Origin: Nitrospirota bacterium
GTDB taxonomy: Bacteria; Nitrospirota; Nitrospiria; Nitrospirales; UBA8639
Assembly: GCA_003228495.1 (NCBI GenBank)
Contig: QIDY01000037.1
Span: forward strand, 1-5,980
Reading direction: 5' to 3'
DNA length: 5,980 nucleotides
Positions 5,892 to 5,980 of the stretch are shown here, piece after piece; position 1 is the stretch's first letter, and each line of letters starts with the position of its first letter. Under the pieces are notes generated by a model. The model saw only the letters and a list, made by a program, of their open reading frames with translations, did no database searches and was not told where the DNA came from. Position numbers and translations under genes: made by a program.

Positions 5892-5980
5892 ATGGACCGT
5901 CAGACGTTGGATAGCCAGGAATTCCGAAAGCGAATTCAAGAGACACGAGAGTCCTATTCCCACCATTGGGAAGCCAGTCG
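5892..5980 (+). CDS. N-terminus of an unrecognised protein (partial, runs off right edge)
   Basis: From ATG 5892 the frame stays open for 29 codons to the window end. A stop codon (TAG, 5877-5879) lies 12 bp upstream, so the start is ATG 5892 or the adjacent TTG 5889. AGGA (5878-5881) lies 10 bp before the ATG, or 7 bp before the TTG. The visible residues are hydrophilic and charged (MDRQTLDSQEFRKRIQETRE, then SYSHHWEAS), with no signal peptide, which suggests a soluble cytoplasmic start. Too little is present to assign a family. The gene diverges from the ChaN-like gene. Confidence 0.55.
   Translation, partial: MDRQTLDSQEFRKRIQETRESYSHHWEAS

Noticed and set aside
1..5980. tRNA, rRNA, CRISPR arrays, transposase genes or attachment sites
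   Set aside because: No cloverleaf-like segment, regularly spaced repeats, terminal inverted repeats or mobile-element genes were seen on either strand.

Overview
The window reads as a piece of a Gram-negative (diderm) bacterial chromosome of roughly 50% GC. The evidence is two predicted lipoproteins or membrane-tethered exported proteins, a LolD-type ABC ATPase with an FtsX-type permease, and a GDSL thioesterase of the periplasmic TesA type. No RNA genes, insertion sequences, phage genes or CRISPR repeats are visible. The gene mix would suit a Nitrospirota-like or proteobacterial genome, but nothing in the sequence fixes the taxon and this placement is a guess.

Left half (1-3979). A divergent gene pair has the layout of the Escherichia coli tesA / ybbA-ybbP locus. 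Leftward lie an ABC ATPase (3167-2430) and, 19 bp downstream, a very large FtsX-family permease (from 2410, open to the left edge, 803 codons visible, no stop). Rightward lies a tesA-like SGNH hydrolase (best start 3152, end 3979), which carries an N-terminal hydrophobic segment ending in a lipobox-like Cys and a charged linker. The 5' ends of the divergent genes overlap by 16 bp or touch, so each promoter should sit inside the neighbour.

Middle (3980-4501). A perfect 12-bp stem-loop with a T-tract on the minus strand (3981-4018) terminates leftward transcription. Just upstream of it is an easily missed minus-strand gene for a 53-residue secreted or membrane peptide (4231-4070) with a good ribosome binding site. 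The 270 bp between this gene and the next hold AT-rich palindromic sequence, a perfect TATAAT on the minus strand and a probable weak terminator.

Right half (4502-5980). A leftward pair encodes a ChaN-family heme-binding lipoprotein (5754-4798) and, 50 bp downstream, an 81-residue protein with two CDGSH [2Fe-2S] motifs (4747-4502). The two probably form an iron/heme or redox-related operon. Divergent from them, after about 137 bp, the first 29 codons of an unrecognised rightward gene begin at 5892 and run off the window.

No dramatic new system is evident. The points most worth a second look are the 53-residue membrane peptide with its own terminator, the conserved but poorly understood tesA/ybbA/ybbP module with a tethered TesA, and the ChaN-CDGSH pairing.
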